This document shows, one piece after another, positions 1 to 7,721 of a DNA stretch of 49,267 nt. A program made the translations under genes and the position numbers. The notes under the pieces were generated by a model. It was given only the letters and a program-made list of their open reading frames with translations. It searched no databases and had not been told where the DNA came from. The stretch is from contig JAGVZF010000014.1 of assembly GCA_018302785.1 (NCBI GenBank), forward strand, positions 1 to 49,267, written 5' to 3'. Each line of letters opens with the position of its first letter. Position 1 is the stretch's first letter. This DNA is from Candidatus Woesearchaeota archaeon (GTDB lineage Archaea > Nanobdellota > Nanobdellia > SCGC-AAA011-G17 > JAGVZF01).

Positions 1-402
1 TCTTTTTTTGAACTCAAACCAGAATTTGTCAAACTCGTAAACGTCTTTAACCCAGATCATTAAAACAAAGTCATAGACTGTTTCTATCCTTGCTAATACT
101 CCAACTCGTTGATCATTTTTAAGCCAATTGATTATTTCTTCTTCTTTTTCTATGGTTGTATTAAAAAACTTAAGATAGCTTCTAAAACTGAAATATCCTA
201 GTTTTGAATTGTCTATGACTGTGTAATATCCTAAGATAACCTTATTTTCCTCAAGTTTTTTTATCTTATAATTTATTGTGTTCTTATTGAGCCGTATTTT
301 TTTGCCTATTTCTGAATTGCTCTGCCTCGCATTTCTATCCAGTTCGTACAGGAGCTTTCTATCTTTTAAGTCAATCTTTATCGTCTCGTTTTTTTCTACC
401 AT
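1..402 (-). CDS. Lrp/AsnC-family transcriptional regulator (C-terminus cut by window edge)
   Basis: A minus-strand reading frame opens with ATG at 402 and runs without a stop to base 1, so 134 codons are visible and the C-terminus is missing. The first 60 residues form a typical Lrp/AsnC winged helix-turn-helix: LKDRKLLYELDRNARQS, then SEIGKKIRLNKNTINYKIKK as the recognition-helix region, then GYYTVID at the junction to the effector (RAM) domain, which continues with the start of its beta-alpha fold. Such proteins bind DNA as dimers or octamers and often respond to amino acids; the ligand here is unknown. It is transcribed divergently from the unit starting at 531, with a TATA-like TTTATATAC around 427-435 (minus). 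The shared 130-bp spacer contains a 7-bp inverted repeat that could be its operator, which is inference. An HTH fused to another domain cannot be excluded because the end is off-window. Confidence 0.85.
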   Translation of the reverse strand, partial: MVEKNETIKIDLKDRKLLYELDRNARQSNSEIGKKIRLNKNTINYKIKKLEENKVILGYYTVIDNSKLGYFSFRSYLKFFNTTIEKEEEIINWLKNDQRVGVLARIETVYDFVLMIWVKDVYEFDKFWFEFKKR

Positions 403-460
403 TTTAGTTTTTAGTATTAAATGTATATAAACTATTTAAATATTGCGTTTTGAACAAAAA

Positions 461-478
461 ATTAATAAGAATATTAAT
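461..478. promoter_or_regulatory. Inverted repeat in divergent promoter, candidate operator
   Basis: ATTAATA (461-467) and TATTAAT (472-478) are perfect 7-bp inverted repeats separated by AGAA. They lie between the divergent Lrp-like gene and the gene at 531, next to the AT-rich TATA-like stretch TTAATATATATG. The site could be an Lrp-type operator, but the very low GC content makes chance palindromes common. Confidence 0.3.
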
Positions 479-530
479 ATATATGTATAACTATTGAATA
501 GTAATAAATAAACGGAGGAAAATAACGAAA

Positions 531-986
531 ATGAAATTTATAAAACAATACTTTGAAAGAAGAAGTCAAAAGAAACTAGAAAAGGAAGAAGCAAGAAGAA
601 ATGAATTTATGGAAGACGGTCTTAGAATGCGTGAGAATCTTGTAAAAAGATTCGTAAGCTCTGCCAACGATTTTTTAAGGGATTACCAAACAGATTACGG
701 GTATTATCAAAATGATAAAATAACTTATAAGGGAAGAGAGGAACTCATGAGGCGTGCATGTGCATTCTCACAGTATATAGATCGCAGTCTACTTTCAGAG
801 ATAGAAAGGATTATACTAGATAGACTATCTCTTACAGAAAGAAATGGGCTTGTTGGATATGATACTAGATCAAAAGCAACTGAGTATATCTACTACTTAT
901 TTAGAAATTCTAAAGAACTTAAGCAAAGTGACATCGAACAAATTGTGAGTACTGAACTCATATATGGGGGATGTTTAGACCTTTAA
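531..986 (+). CDS. Hypothetical charged helical protein (151 aa)
   Basis: I do not recognise a family. The ATG at 531 is preceded by a strong Shine-Dalgarno sequence (CGGAGGAAA at 512-520), which is rare among the mostly leaderless genes here and fixes the start. The first 35 residues are very rich in Lys, Arg and Glu (RRSQKKLEKEEARRNEF) and should form a long basic/amphipathic helix. The remainder looks alpha-helical, with no signal peptide and no membrane segment. It is slightly less AT-biased than its neighbours. A small second frame (971-1066) overlaps its end, suggesting a translationally coupled pair. It lies divergent from the Lrp-type regulator, which may control it (inference). Confidence 0.7.
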   Translation: MKFIKQYFERRSQKKLEKEEARRNEFMEDGLRMRENLVKRFVSSANDFLRDYQTDYGYYQNDKITYKGREELMRRACAFSQYIDRSLLSEIERIILDRLSLTERNGLVGYDTRSKATEYIYYLFRNSKELKQSDIEQIVSTELIYGGCLDL

Positions 987-1066
987 ATAATGAATTACTC
1001 CAAGACTTATTGGCGCCAGCCATAGCTAAAATTGGAGCAAATCAAGCAAAGTCAGCAGAATCATAG
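971..1066 (+). CDS. Small overlapping ORF, 31 aa, hypothetical
   Basis: An ATG at 971 lies inside the last codons of the 151-aa gene and opens a 31-residue frame ending with TAG at 1064-1066. The peptide starts MFRPLNNELLQDLLAPAIAK and ends in a polar tail. It could form one amphipathic helix. The G-run at 966-970 directly before the ATG, and the 16-nt overlap with the upstream stop, would suit translational coupling. There is no known family, and it may be fortuitous. Codon use looks like the surrounding coding DNA, and the frame stops where the sequence becomes non-coding in character. Confidence 0.35.
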   Translation: MFRPLNNELLQDLLAPAIAKIGANQAKSAES

Positions 1067-1304
1067 ATAGTGTAGTTTTGGCGACTGGGTAAGTATGTAA
1101 TAATTCTTCTTTTCTTATTTCTCTTTATTTGGCACACTTAACTTAACAATGTACCGTTAAATCCCCAGAAATTTAGCTTTCCTTTACATGAAATTGGTTT
1201 TTCAAGTCTTTTTATATTATTTAAAATAAATCCATAATTGCCCCAATAAGAAGAAGCCAAATATAAATTCCTATTGACTCGAAATATTAATATTTTTTTC
1301 TTGT
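1067..1304. other. Intergenic region, nothing recognised
   Basis: AT-rich DNA between the convergent 971-1066 and 1305-1733 frames. No frame of useful length exists on either strand. T-rich runs (TTCTTCTTTTCTTATTTCTC from 1102) could terminate transcription from the left and (TTTTTTTC near 1292) from the right. No RNA gene or repeat is visible. Confidence 0.5.
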
Positions 1305-1733
1305 TTATTCTAAACTTTTTGTTAATAAAATTGGTTTTTCTTTAATTAAAATAGAATGTTCTGCTTGACTTACTAATCCTTTGCTTTTTTCCATTAAAAT
1401 AGGATATTGATAAAGAATATTTTCTCTTTCTAAAGTTGTTAATGCAATTTGAGCTTTTCCAGGACCGAATTTTTTTACAATCCATCTTTTTGCAAAAGGC
1501 ATTGTTTTAAATTCATCTTCAATGTATCTTAAGACTTCTCTTACAATAGGACTTCTTGTGGGTCTTTTATTAATAATTGCATATACTTCAGATAGCTTTC
1601 CTTCAGAGACTAAGCCAACTCCTGTTGATGCAAATGGTTCTATTGCAATTACTTTATCTTCTTCAATAATTTCATTACTTTTATTATCATAGTTTGGAAT
1701 ATTTGGTTTTGTATGAATTTTAAATAAATTCAT
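1305..1733 (-). CDS. map: Methionine aminopeptidase type 2, C-terminal fragment
   Basis: This frame matches the C-terminal half of archaeal type 2 methionine aminopeptidase, the cobalt/iron/manganese enzyme that removes initiator Met. Visible are KIHTKPNIPN (the segment with the second active-site His, LHAG-IPN in relatives), IAIEPFASTG (metal ligand Glu), the winged insert TMPFAKRW and SQAEHSILI (last metal ligand Glu). Its ATG at 1733 lies 14 nt inside the upstream N-terminal half, in another frame. About 20 family residues between the halves, including the NLSGH segment with a metal-ligand His, are missing from both pieces. This is therefore more than a simple frameshift. It is either a decayed gene, a real split enzyme with altered chemistry, or an assembly error. 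Family assignment is sure; function is doubtful. Confidence 0.7.
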   Translation of the reverse strand: MNLFKIHTKPNIPNYDNKSNEIIEEDKVIAIEPFASTGVGLVSEGKLSEVYAIINKRPTRSPIVREVLRYIEDEFKTMPFAKRWIVKKFGPGKAQIALTTLERENILYQYPILMEKSKGLVSQAEHSILIKEKPILLTKSLE

Positions 1734-2145
1734 TTACAACTTTGCCAATTTCATTTACTTTTAAATTTGGCCTTAAAATTTTAATTGCTTCTTGCAAAGC
1801 TTTTTCTGATGCTTCAATTAGTTCTTTATACTCAGAACTTTCTACACAAATTGTTGAGGCTGTATCTGCAATAGCTCCATTAATATGGACTCCTAAATCA
1901 ATTTTTACTATGTCATTTTTTCTAAAAATTGTTTTTTCATTTGTTAAACAAGAATAATGGGCAGCAATATCATTTATTGATAAATCTAGAGGAAAGGCTG
2001 GCTTGCCCCCCAAAGAAGATATTTTTTTTTCAATTAATTCTGTAATTTCTGATAAAGAACTTCCATCTTTAATTATTGTTTTTGCATAATCCCTAACTTG
2101 AGCAACAATTTGTCCTGCTTTTATCCAATCTTTTTCGTTTTCCAT
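1720..2145 (-). CDS. map: Methionine aminopeptidase type 2, N-terminal fragment
   Basis: This is the N-terminal half of a type 2 methionine aminopeptidase: KPAFPLDLSINDIAAHY (substrate pocket with the conserved His), then VKIDLGVHINGAIADTA, which holds the first two metal-ligand Asp residues. The whole archaeal enzyme is usually about 295 residues; this piece has 141 and stops (TAA at 1720-1722) just after VNEFI, where relatives continue into GFKP-NLSGH. Its ATG overlaps the polB stop codon (TAATG), so the two are translationally coupled in one minus-strand operon. An essential enzyme being broken in a reduced genome is surprising: look for a second map copy elsewhere before calling it dead. 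Confidence 0.7.
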   Translation of the reverse strand: MENEKDWIKAGQIVAQVRDYAKTIIKDGSSLSEITELIEKKISSLGGKPAFPLDLSINDIAAHYSCLTNEKTIFRKNDIVKIDLGVHINGAIADTASTICVESSEYKELIEASEKALQEAIKILRPNLKVNEIGKVVNEFI

Positions 2146-4616
2146 TATTTCAAAAACTCTTTAAGTTTAAGTTGTGATTTTTCTTCAATTAATTCTGATT
2201 TATCATAACCTACACTTTCAAATATTTTATCTACTGCAGGAAGAACTTGGTTCTCTATATAATATTTACTATCATAACTTTTACTTTCTTCTGGAAGTAC
2301 TGCTTTATCTCTAATAAGACCTTTTCCATCTTCAACTATATACCTTATTACAGATCCCGGAGGTACTAAAAGGCCTTTATCCTGCATTTTTTTAGCTATT
2401 ACAACATGGGGGCCTATTAAATCGTAATTTCCAACTTCTTTTTTTAATTGAGTTCTTATTATCATTAAATCATTAGAAATTTTTTTGTTTTTGATGTCTT
2501 CTATTACATTTTTTACATAATTAAAAGCGCCTTCTATGTCTTTATTCTTAAGAATTAGTTCTAGAACTTTTTTCTGAGTTTCTTTTGCAATATAACTCCA
2601 ATCCCTCCTTATTGTCTCAAAACCTCTTACCTTTATTTTTCCATCTTCTGATATTAAAGCATATTTTTTCTTTGCACCCTCTTCATTTTCTCCTTTTTTC
2701 ATTACAAAAATAGCTCTAGAATAAAAGTTTTCAAGTTCTAATTCCATAAAAGAAGGAAGTTCAATATTAATTTGTTTAATGAACTCTTTAATGAAATCTT
2801 TTGATTTATCTTCTAAAGAAATAAAAATTGAGTCTGTGTCAGCATATAAAATTTTTATATTTTTGGATTGTGCTTTTTCAATAACTTCTTGTATATACTT
2901 TCTGCCTAATGATGTTATAGACATTGCACATTCTTTACTATACCATCTTGCCCCAAAAAATGCAAAATAACCATATGTTGCATTTGCAACAGTTTTTAGT
3001 GCATAAGATCTTGATTCTAGAATAGGATCTTTATTTTGTTTTAGTAGAGCTTTAATTTTTGACCTTTTTAATAATACGTCTTTTAGAACAGTTGGAATAA
3101 ATCCGTCATATTTTGATGTAAAATAAAATTTTACTTTGGAATTATTTTCTAGTATTTCTGGAGTTTCAAATGAATTTTCTTCAAATTCATTTAATAATGT
3201 AGAGAGACATATATTATGAGAGACTATAATGCTTGGGTAAAGTGAAAGAAAATCAAAAACTGCTATATTTTCATACAAGCCAGGATTTGGATTAAAAACA
3301 AAAGCTCCTTGATATGTTTGAGTTTTTCTTAGTGATAATGTTCCTCTATCTGGTTTATTTGGATATAATTCATTATAGTCTTTTGAGCATTTTATTAGGT
3401 AATTTTCTACTAATTGAGAATAGCCCATTCTACATACATCAAAAGCAGGAGTACTTGTTAGTCTTACTAATTCTTCTATGTTAGGAATTATTTTATCTGC
3501 TAATTTTAGTACTAATATTGAGTCTTGTAAATTATATTCACAATATTTTTCTATTTCTTCATTTCCTAAATCCCAAGCTACTCCAATTAAATCTGGTCTT
3601 AAATCAATTTTTTTCTCTTTTAAAAGTTCTAATGAAACATTGTTTAATGTGTAATTATCTAGTCTTAGAGACCCTGCCATAATATTTTTTATGAATTTAA
3701 AAATGTCTAGATGTGAAATTCCTAGAATTTTAGCTATGGTTTCTCTTCCTTTAGTTGATATTTGTAAATTATGGTTGTTAAATATTAAGGGAATTTTATT
3801 TATTTTTGCTCTTGCTTTTATATATGGAAGATCAAAACCGTCTGAGAAATATCCAATTAAATAATCAGGATTGTAATCTAATAAAATTTCTTTAAATTTC
3901 AAAATTAATTCTGATTCATTTTTTACAAATTCTATGTAATCTTTATCAGTTTTAAATTCTTTCCAAGTGATTACTTTTTGAAAATTATCTCCTACTAAAG
4001 AAATCATTAAAATTGGGTCTTTATTATCTGATGGGTATTGGTTTTCCAAAGTATATACTTCAATATCAAAAGCCAATAATTTTAATTTTTCATTAGATTC
4101 TGTGGAAATAACTTGTTTAATATCTTTAGCTCTTATTACTAAATCTACATTTAAATCAGATCTTTCTATTAAATCTCCTTCTACTTTTGTCAGTAATGAA
4201 GGAACTAAATTTTTATCAATTAAGTATCTTCTAATAAATAATAAATCTGCCTCTCTAATTTCTTTAATTCCATTAATTAATTTTACCTCTCTTTTTAATT
4301 GAGGAACTGCACTTGGGTGATTTACATAAATTTTTAATGCATCTATTTCTTTTCTTAAAACTTTTTTCTTTACTTGCTCTATTTTTGTAACAAAGAATCT
4401 TGAATTATCTTCTTCATAACTTAATAATGATATTTGTCCGATAAGCCTAGTTATTAATTCATGATTTTCTGGAATTGCATAAAAATAAGGTTCAAAATTT
4501 GGATCTATAACACATATCTTTTCATTATTAATTGTTCTTCCAAATAACTGAATAGCTGCTCTTCCAACAATATTAGTTTCGTAAGCTAAATCTATAGGGA
4601 AAAAATCAAGTTCCAT
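2145..4616 (-). CDS. polB: Family B DNA polymerase (archaeal PolB)
   Basis: Replicative DNA polymerase of 823 residues, close to the usual length of archaeal PolB. The 3'-5' exonuclease domain shows Exo I (FDIE, residues 183-186), Exo II (YFSDGFDLPY, 256-265, with Ser where many relatives have Asn) and Exo III (YCEYNLQD, 358-365). The polymerase domain shows motif A (DFLSLYPSI, 455-463), motif B (K541 to YG, KTVANATYGY) and motif C (YADTDS, 591-596). All catalytic Asp residues are present, so polymerase and proofreading should both work. There is no intein, although motifs A-C are common intein sites. It heads a minus-strand unit with the broken map gene, coupled through TAATG. It would work with RFC (13796-15975) and a PCNA encoded elsewhere. 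Confidence 0.97.
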   Translation of the reverse strand: MELDFFPIDLAYETNIVGRAAIQLFGRTINNEKICVIDPNFEPYFYAIPENHELITRLIGQISLLSYEEDNSRFFVTKIEQVKKKVLRKEIDALKIYVNHPSAVPQLKREVKLINGIKEIREADLLFIRRYLIDKNLVPSLLTKVEGDLIERSDLNVDLVIRAKDIKQVISTESNEKLKLLAFDIEVYTLENQYPSDNKDPILMISLVGDNFQKVITWKEFKTDKDYIEFVKNESELILKFKEILLDYNPDYLIGYFSDGFDLPYIKARAKINKIPLIFNNHNLQISTKGRETIAKILGISHLDIFKFIKNIMAGSLRLDNYTLNNVSLELLKEKKIDLRPDLIGVAWDLGNEEIEKYCEYNLQDSILVLKLADKIIPNIEELVRLTSTPAFDVCRMGYSQLVENYLIKCSKDYNELYPNKPDRGTLSLRKTQTYQGAFVFNPNPGLYENIAVFDFLSLYPSIIVSHNICLSTLLNEFEENSFETPEILENNSKVKFYFTSKYDGFIPTVLKDVLLKRSKIKALLKQNKDPILESRSYALKTVANATYGYFAFFGARWYSKECAMSITSLGRKYIQEVIEKAQSKNIKILYADTDSIFISLEDKSKDFIKEFIKQINIELPSFMELELENFYSRAIFVMKKGENEEGAKKKYALISEDGKIKVRGFETIRRDWSYIAKETQKKVLELILKNKDIEGAFNYVKNVIEDIKNKKISNDLMIIRTQLKKEVGNYDLIGPHVVIAKKMQDKGLLVPPGSVIRYIVEDGKGLIRDKAVLPEESKSYDSKYYIENQVLPAVDKIFESVGYDKSELIEEKSQLKLKEFLK

Positions 4617-4647
4617 AGAATATTATAAGTAAGAAATACATTTAAAG

Positions 4648-5289
4648 TTATTGAATGAAGCTCTTTAATTGCTTATTTCTTAAGATAACTGCTTCTTCTG
4701 GTTTAAAAACAAATGCATAAGCAGAATCAAAATAACCACATCTAAAATTTTCTAATGGTATTTTTGTTCTTTTACTTAACATTAAGGCATAAAAAAACGT
4801 TTGAGTTACAGCATATTTTTCATTCATAGCTCTTGGCTTATAATCCCAAATCCATATTTTATTATTTTCTATTCTTAAAACATCTATGTGGCCTGTTAAA
4901 GGTTCTTTAGAATTAAATATTAAATTATAATCCGGAATTTCATTATTTTCTAGCCATAATGGAAGTTCTACTGCTAAAGTTTTATTGTCATGTTGCAATA
5001 AGAATAATTCTACAATTGTATGAGCATCTCTTGTATTTCCATTTATTAATGCTTGAGATGCTAATTTTGAGATTTCATGACCTTCCATGCATTTTAATTC
5101 AAAGTCTAGTTTAAAGTGAAGGCTTGAAGATCTTGGACCTGTTAAAAAATATTTATGAGGACACTTATCTCCTATAGTTTCTATATAATCTTTTAAATTA
5201 TCATAACCGTTTGTTAATGATTTTGTTTTTTTTATGTGATATCTGTAAAAGTAAGGCATCCCGTGATTCATCATTATATTTTTAATCAT
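4648..5289 (-). CDS. PD-(D/E)XK nuclease, RecB/Cas4-like
   Basis: A 213-residue protein with the core signature of the PD-(D/E)XK nuclease fold of the RecB/Cas4 type: GHIDVL with Asp136, WDYKP with Asp149 and Lys151, then the QTFFYALM helix with Gln163 that follows the active site in this superfamily. An acidic residue before it (AVELPLW) and a helical N-terminal part complete the fold. There is no Cys cluster, so it should lack the Fe-S centre of Cas4. No CRISPR or cas genes are nearby. It lies 31 bp before polB on the same strand, so co-transcription with polB and a role in repair or end processing are plausible inferences. The start at 5289 is one of several close Met codons (residues 1, 6, 7). 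Confidence 0.8.
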   Translation of the reverse strand: MIKNIMMNHGMPYFYRYHIKKTKSLTNGYDNLKDYIETIGDKCPHKYFLTGPRSSSLHFKLDFELKCMEGHEISKLASQALINGNTRDAHTIVELFLLQHDNKTLAVELPLWLENNEIPDYNLIFNSKEPLTGHIDVLRIENNKIWIWDYKPRAMNEKYAVTQTFFYALMLSKRTKIPLENFRCGYFDSAYAFVFKPEEAVILRNKQLKSFIQ

Positions 5290-5384
5290 CTAGAATTTTG
5301 GATAATTATCTAATTATAAATTTTTTGTTGTTACTACTTATGTTTTGGATTAGATTTATATATTTGAATCTTTATAATTAAAAT

Positions 5385-6395
5385 ATGGGAGTTAAGATAG
5401 GAGACCTTATTCCAAGAAAAAAAGTTAATTTCGAAGATTTAAGTAATAAGAGAATTGCTATTGATGCTTCTAATATGTTATATCAGTTTTTATCAAGTAT
5501 AAGACAACAAGATGGAACTTTATTAATGGATAAAAAAGGAAGAGTAACAAGCCATTTAATGGGAACTTTAACTAGACTTACTAATTTAATGAATAAAGGT
5601 GTTAAGATAAGTGTTGTTTTTGATGGAAAAATGCCTATTTTAAAAATTAAAGAACAAGAAAATAGAGAATATAGAAAAAATATTGCAGCTGGGAAAATGC
5701 AACAAGCCTTAGAAGAGGAAGATTATGATGAAGCTTATAAGTATAGTAAGCAAACTTCTAGATTAACAAAAGAAATGTGTGATGAAGCTAAAAAATTAAT
5801 TGATTATTTAGGACTTCCTGTTATTCAAGCTGCTGGAGAAGCTGATGCACAAGCTGCTTTTATGTGTAAAAATAATGATGTTGATTATGTGGCTAGTAGT
5901 GATATGGATTGCTTGGTATTTGGAGCACCTTATTTAGTTACAAATTTAACATTATCAATGAAAAGAAAATTACCTTCTGGAGAAGTTATTTATATAAGGC
6001 CAGATTTAATCTCATTAAAAGAAGTTCTTTCTTCATTAGAAATAAATCAGGATCAATTAATTGTAATGTCTATTTTAATTGGAACAGACTATAATGTTGG
6101 TGGGGTAAAAAATATTGGGCCAAAAAAAGCATTGAATTTAGTAAAAAAATATAATGACTATGATAAGATGTTTAAAGAATTAAATGTAGAATTTGATTGG
6201 AAAGATGTTTTTGATGTTTATAAAAAACATGATGTAACTAAAAATTATAATTTAGAATGGAAAGAAATTAATAAAGAGAAAGTTATTAAATTTCTTGTTG
6301 ATGAACATGACTTTTCTTTAGAAAGAGTAGAGAAATTAGTATCTAAAGAAACAACTAAGTCAAAAAATGAAGGATTAAATAAATGGTTTAAGTAG
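5385..6395 (+). CDS. fen: Flap endonuclease 1
   Basis: FEN1/XPG-family structure-specific nuclease that removes 5' flaps during Okazaki-fragment maturation and repair. Length is 336, as usual. Metal-binding residues are visible: Asp27 (IAIDASN), Asp80 (VVFDGK), Glu152, Asp173 and Asp175 (SSDMDCLVFG), Asp235 (GTDYN). Position 154, normally a second Glu (SEGEAQ in relatives), is Asp here (GEADAQ). A helix-hairpin-helix follows (GGVKNIGPKKAL), and the last ten residues (KNEGLNKWFK) form a PCNA-binding PIP-like box. It is divergent from the nuclease at 4648 with a TATA-like TTTATATATTTG around 5355. Its 3' end overlaps the convergent small gene at 6388 by 8 nt. Confidence 0.96.
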   Translation: MGVKIGDLIPRKKVNFEDLSNKRIAIDASNMLYQFLSSIRQQDGTLLMDKKGRVTSHLMGTLTRLTNLMNKGVKISVVFDGKMPILKIKEQENREYRKNIAAGKMQQALEEEDYDEAYKYSKQTSRLTKEMCDEAKKLIDYLGLPVIQAAGEADAQAAFMCKNNDVDYVASSDMDCLVFGAPYLVTNLTLSMKRKLPSGEVIYIRPDLISLKEVLSSLEINQDQLIVMSILIGTDYNVGGVKNIGPKKALNLVKKYNDYDKMFKELNVEFDWKDVFDVYKKHDVTKNYNLEWKEINKEKVIKFLVDEHDFSLERVEKLVSKETTKSKNEGLNKWFK

Positions 6396-6543
6396 ACTTC
6401 TTTTTATTGAGTTTATTATTCTTCATTTCTTGGAATTGTCTCTTTAAGGCGTTTTCTCTTCCTTTTTTCCATATATTAAATAATTCTTTTTCTTCTTCTA
6501 TTGTTAATTTATTTTTCATTTCTTTATTAGGTTTTATGTTCAT
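6388..6543 (-). CDS. Small basic protein (51 aa), hypothetical
   Basis: A short Lys/Glu-rich frame whose best start is the ATG at 6543, one base after the stop of the upstream membrane-protein gene (6545), so the two form an operon. A longer version from 6600 would overlap that gene by 56 nt and is less likely. The central part (KLTIEEEKELFNIWKKGREN) is amphipathic helix; the C-terminus is a basic tail ending NKLNKKKST. No family recognised. It may bind nucleic acid or the membrane protein next to it, but that is a guess. Confidence 0.5.
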   Translation of the reverse strand: MNIKPNKEMKNKLTIEEEKELFNIWKKGRENALKRQFQEMKNNKLNKKKST

Positions 6544-6544
6544 T

Positions 6545-7186
6545 TTAATCTTTTTTAAGTCTAATGTCAAGTTCTGGTGTTCCTTGACTTCTTTTATCAT
6601 GAATCCTTTGATCTTCTGCTTTGCTTAAATTTCTCCAACCATATTTAATTATTAAAAATGCAATTAGGCCTAGAAGAGCCCACATTGCATAAGCTCTAAA
6701 TGGTTGTGGTAATTTTATTCCTGATTTTTCTGAAAAAAATGCTATTAATGATATTACAACAACCAAAGTTATTATGAAAGACCAAAGACTTGAAATTTTA
6801 AAATGCTTTAAAAATAACATAAATAATGCTGCTAAGGCAATAGGAAAAATTATTGAAAAATTTGAAGCTACAAATGAAGAATCTCTTTGTACTTCCCAAT
6901 ATACCATAGTAAATGATAAAACTAGGCTTAATACAAATGCTAGTTTTACTCCTACTTCTCCAAATCTTAATTCTAAAATTACTCTTGTTGCCAAAAAGAA
7001 AATAATTAATAAAAGAATAAAATCTATAAATGCAAAGTTTTCTTCATAGAATGGAATAAAATTACTTAAGTTTGAAAAGAAACCTTGAGCAGAATATAAA
7101 ACATCATCAAAAGAAAGAGCATTAACAGTTGAAGTAAGAATTATTAGTAAAAATAATTGTATAATTGCTTTTTTTACTATTTGCAT
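6545..7186 (-). CDS. Multi-pass membrane protein, hypothetical
   Basis: A 213-residue protein with an N-terminal signal peptide or signal anchor (AIIQLFLLIILTSTVNA), a short extracellular stretch, then about five hydrophobic segments (FIDFILLLIIFFLATRVIL; LAFVLSLVLSFTMVYW; FSIIFPIALAALFMLFL; SLWSFIITLVVVISLIAF; MWALLGLIAFLIIKYGW). It ends in a charged cytoplasmic tail, KRSQGTPELDIRLKKD. I do not recognise a transporter signature; proteins of this style are common and uncharacterised in DPANN genomes. It is followed after one base by the 51-aa frame and shares a 99-bp divergent promoter region with 7286. Confidence 0.65.
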   Translation of the reverse strand: MQIVKKAIIQLFLLIILTSTVNALSFDDVLYSAQGFFSNLSNFIPFYEENFAFIDFILLLIIFFLATRVILELRFGEVGVKLAFVLSLVLSFTMVYWEVQRDSSFVASNFSIIFPIALAALFMLFLKHFKISSLWSFIITLVVVISLIAFFSEKSGIKLPQPFRAYAMWALLGLIAFLIIKYGWRNLSKAEDQRIHDKRSQGTPELDIRLKKD

Positions 7187-7285
7187 AGGATAAAAATTAT
7201 ATTTAGTCTTCTATTTAAACTTTTCTAAATATAATTTTTAAGTTATAATAACAATATTTAAATATTAAATAACAAAATTAAAAGT

Positions 7286-7711
7286 ATGCCTGAAATTGTA
7301 ATATGGCCTGCCATATATCTTGGATTAATCATTGGTATTTATGAAATAATTTTATTACAAAAAGATGTTCAAGTTCCTATGCATAGATTTAGTCATGCAA
7401 TTCAATCTTTTATATCTATAATCATAGCTGTTTTTGCTTCAATGAATGTTGATTTTATTTTACAAACATTTACATTCCTTCAAGGAATTCAATTTGTAAA
7501 TAATCCTCTTATTTTTAGGATAATTATTGGATTAATTGTTATAATTAAAATTCATTTAGTATCTGCTGCAGTTTCTGCAAGAGGTGTTGGTAGAGCATAT
7601 GGAATGAGGGAAAAATTTGTTCATACATTTATAATAGGAATATTAATAGTTGTTGCACCTTATATTTGGGGATTAATTAAACCAATAGTTAGTGAGTTCT
7701 TGCCAGTTTAA
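7286..7711 (+). CDS. Small membrane protein, hypothetical
   Basis: 141 residues with about four hydrophobic segments: IWPAIYLGLIIGIYEIIL, the SFISIIIAVFASMNVDFIL segment, LIFRIIIGLIVIIKIHLVSA and FIIGILIVVAPYIWGLI. Between segments three and four a conserved-looking cytoplasmic loop, ARGVGRAYGMREKFVHT, carries Gly, Arg and His. It resembles uncharacterised membrane proteins found throughout Woesearchaeota/Pacearchaeota; no function known. A TATA-like ATATTTAAATATTAA lies about 30 bp upstream. The gene is followed by trm5 after 10 bp, so they may be co-transcribed. Confidence 0.7.
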   Translation: MPEIVIWPAIYLGLIIGIYEIILLQKDVQVPMHRFSHAIQSFISIIIAVFASMNVDFILQTFTFLQGIQFVNNPLIFRIIIGLIVIIKIHLVSAAVSARGVGRAYGMREKFVHTFIIGILIVVAPYIWGLIKPIVSEFLPV

Positions 7712-7721
7712 TTTTCTTAAT

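Noticed and set aside
2826-2843. YADTDS considered as a reverse-transcriptase YxDD-like motif when searching for a DGR enzyme.
   Set aside because: It is motif C of the family B DNA polymerase, with all other PolB motifs in place.
4648-5289. The PD-(D/E)XK nuclease as Cas4.
   Set aside because: No iron-sulfur Cys cluster, no cas genes and no CRISPR array in the window; a general RecB-like nuclease is the safer call.
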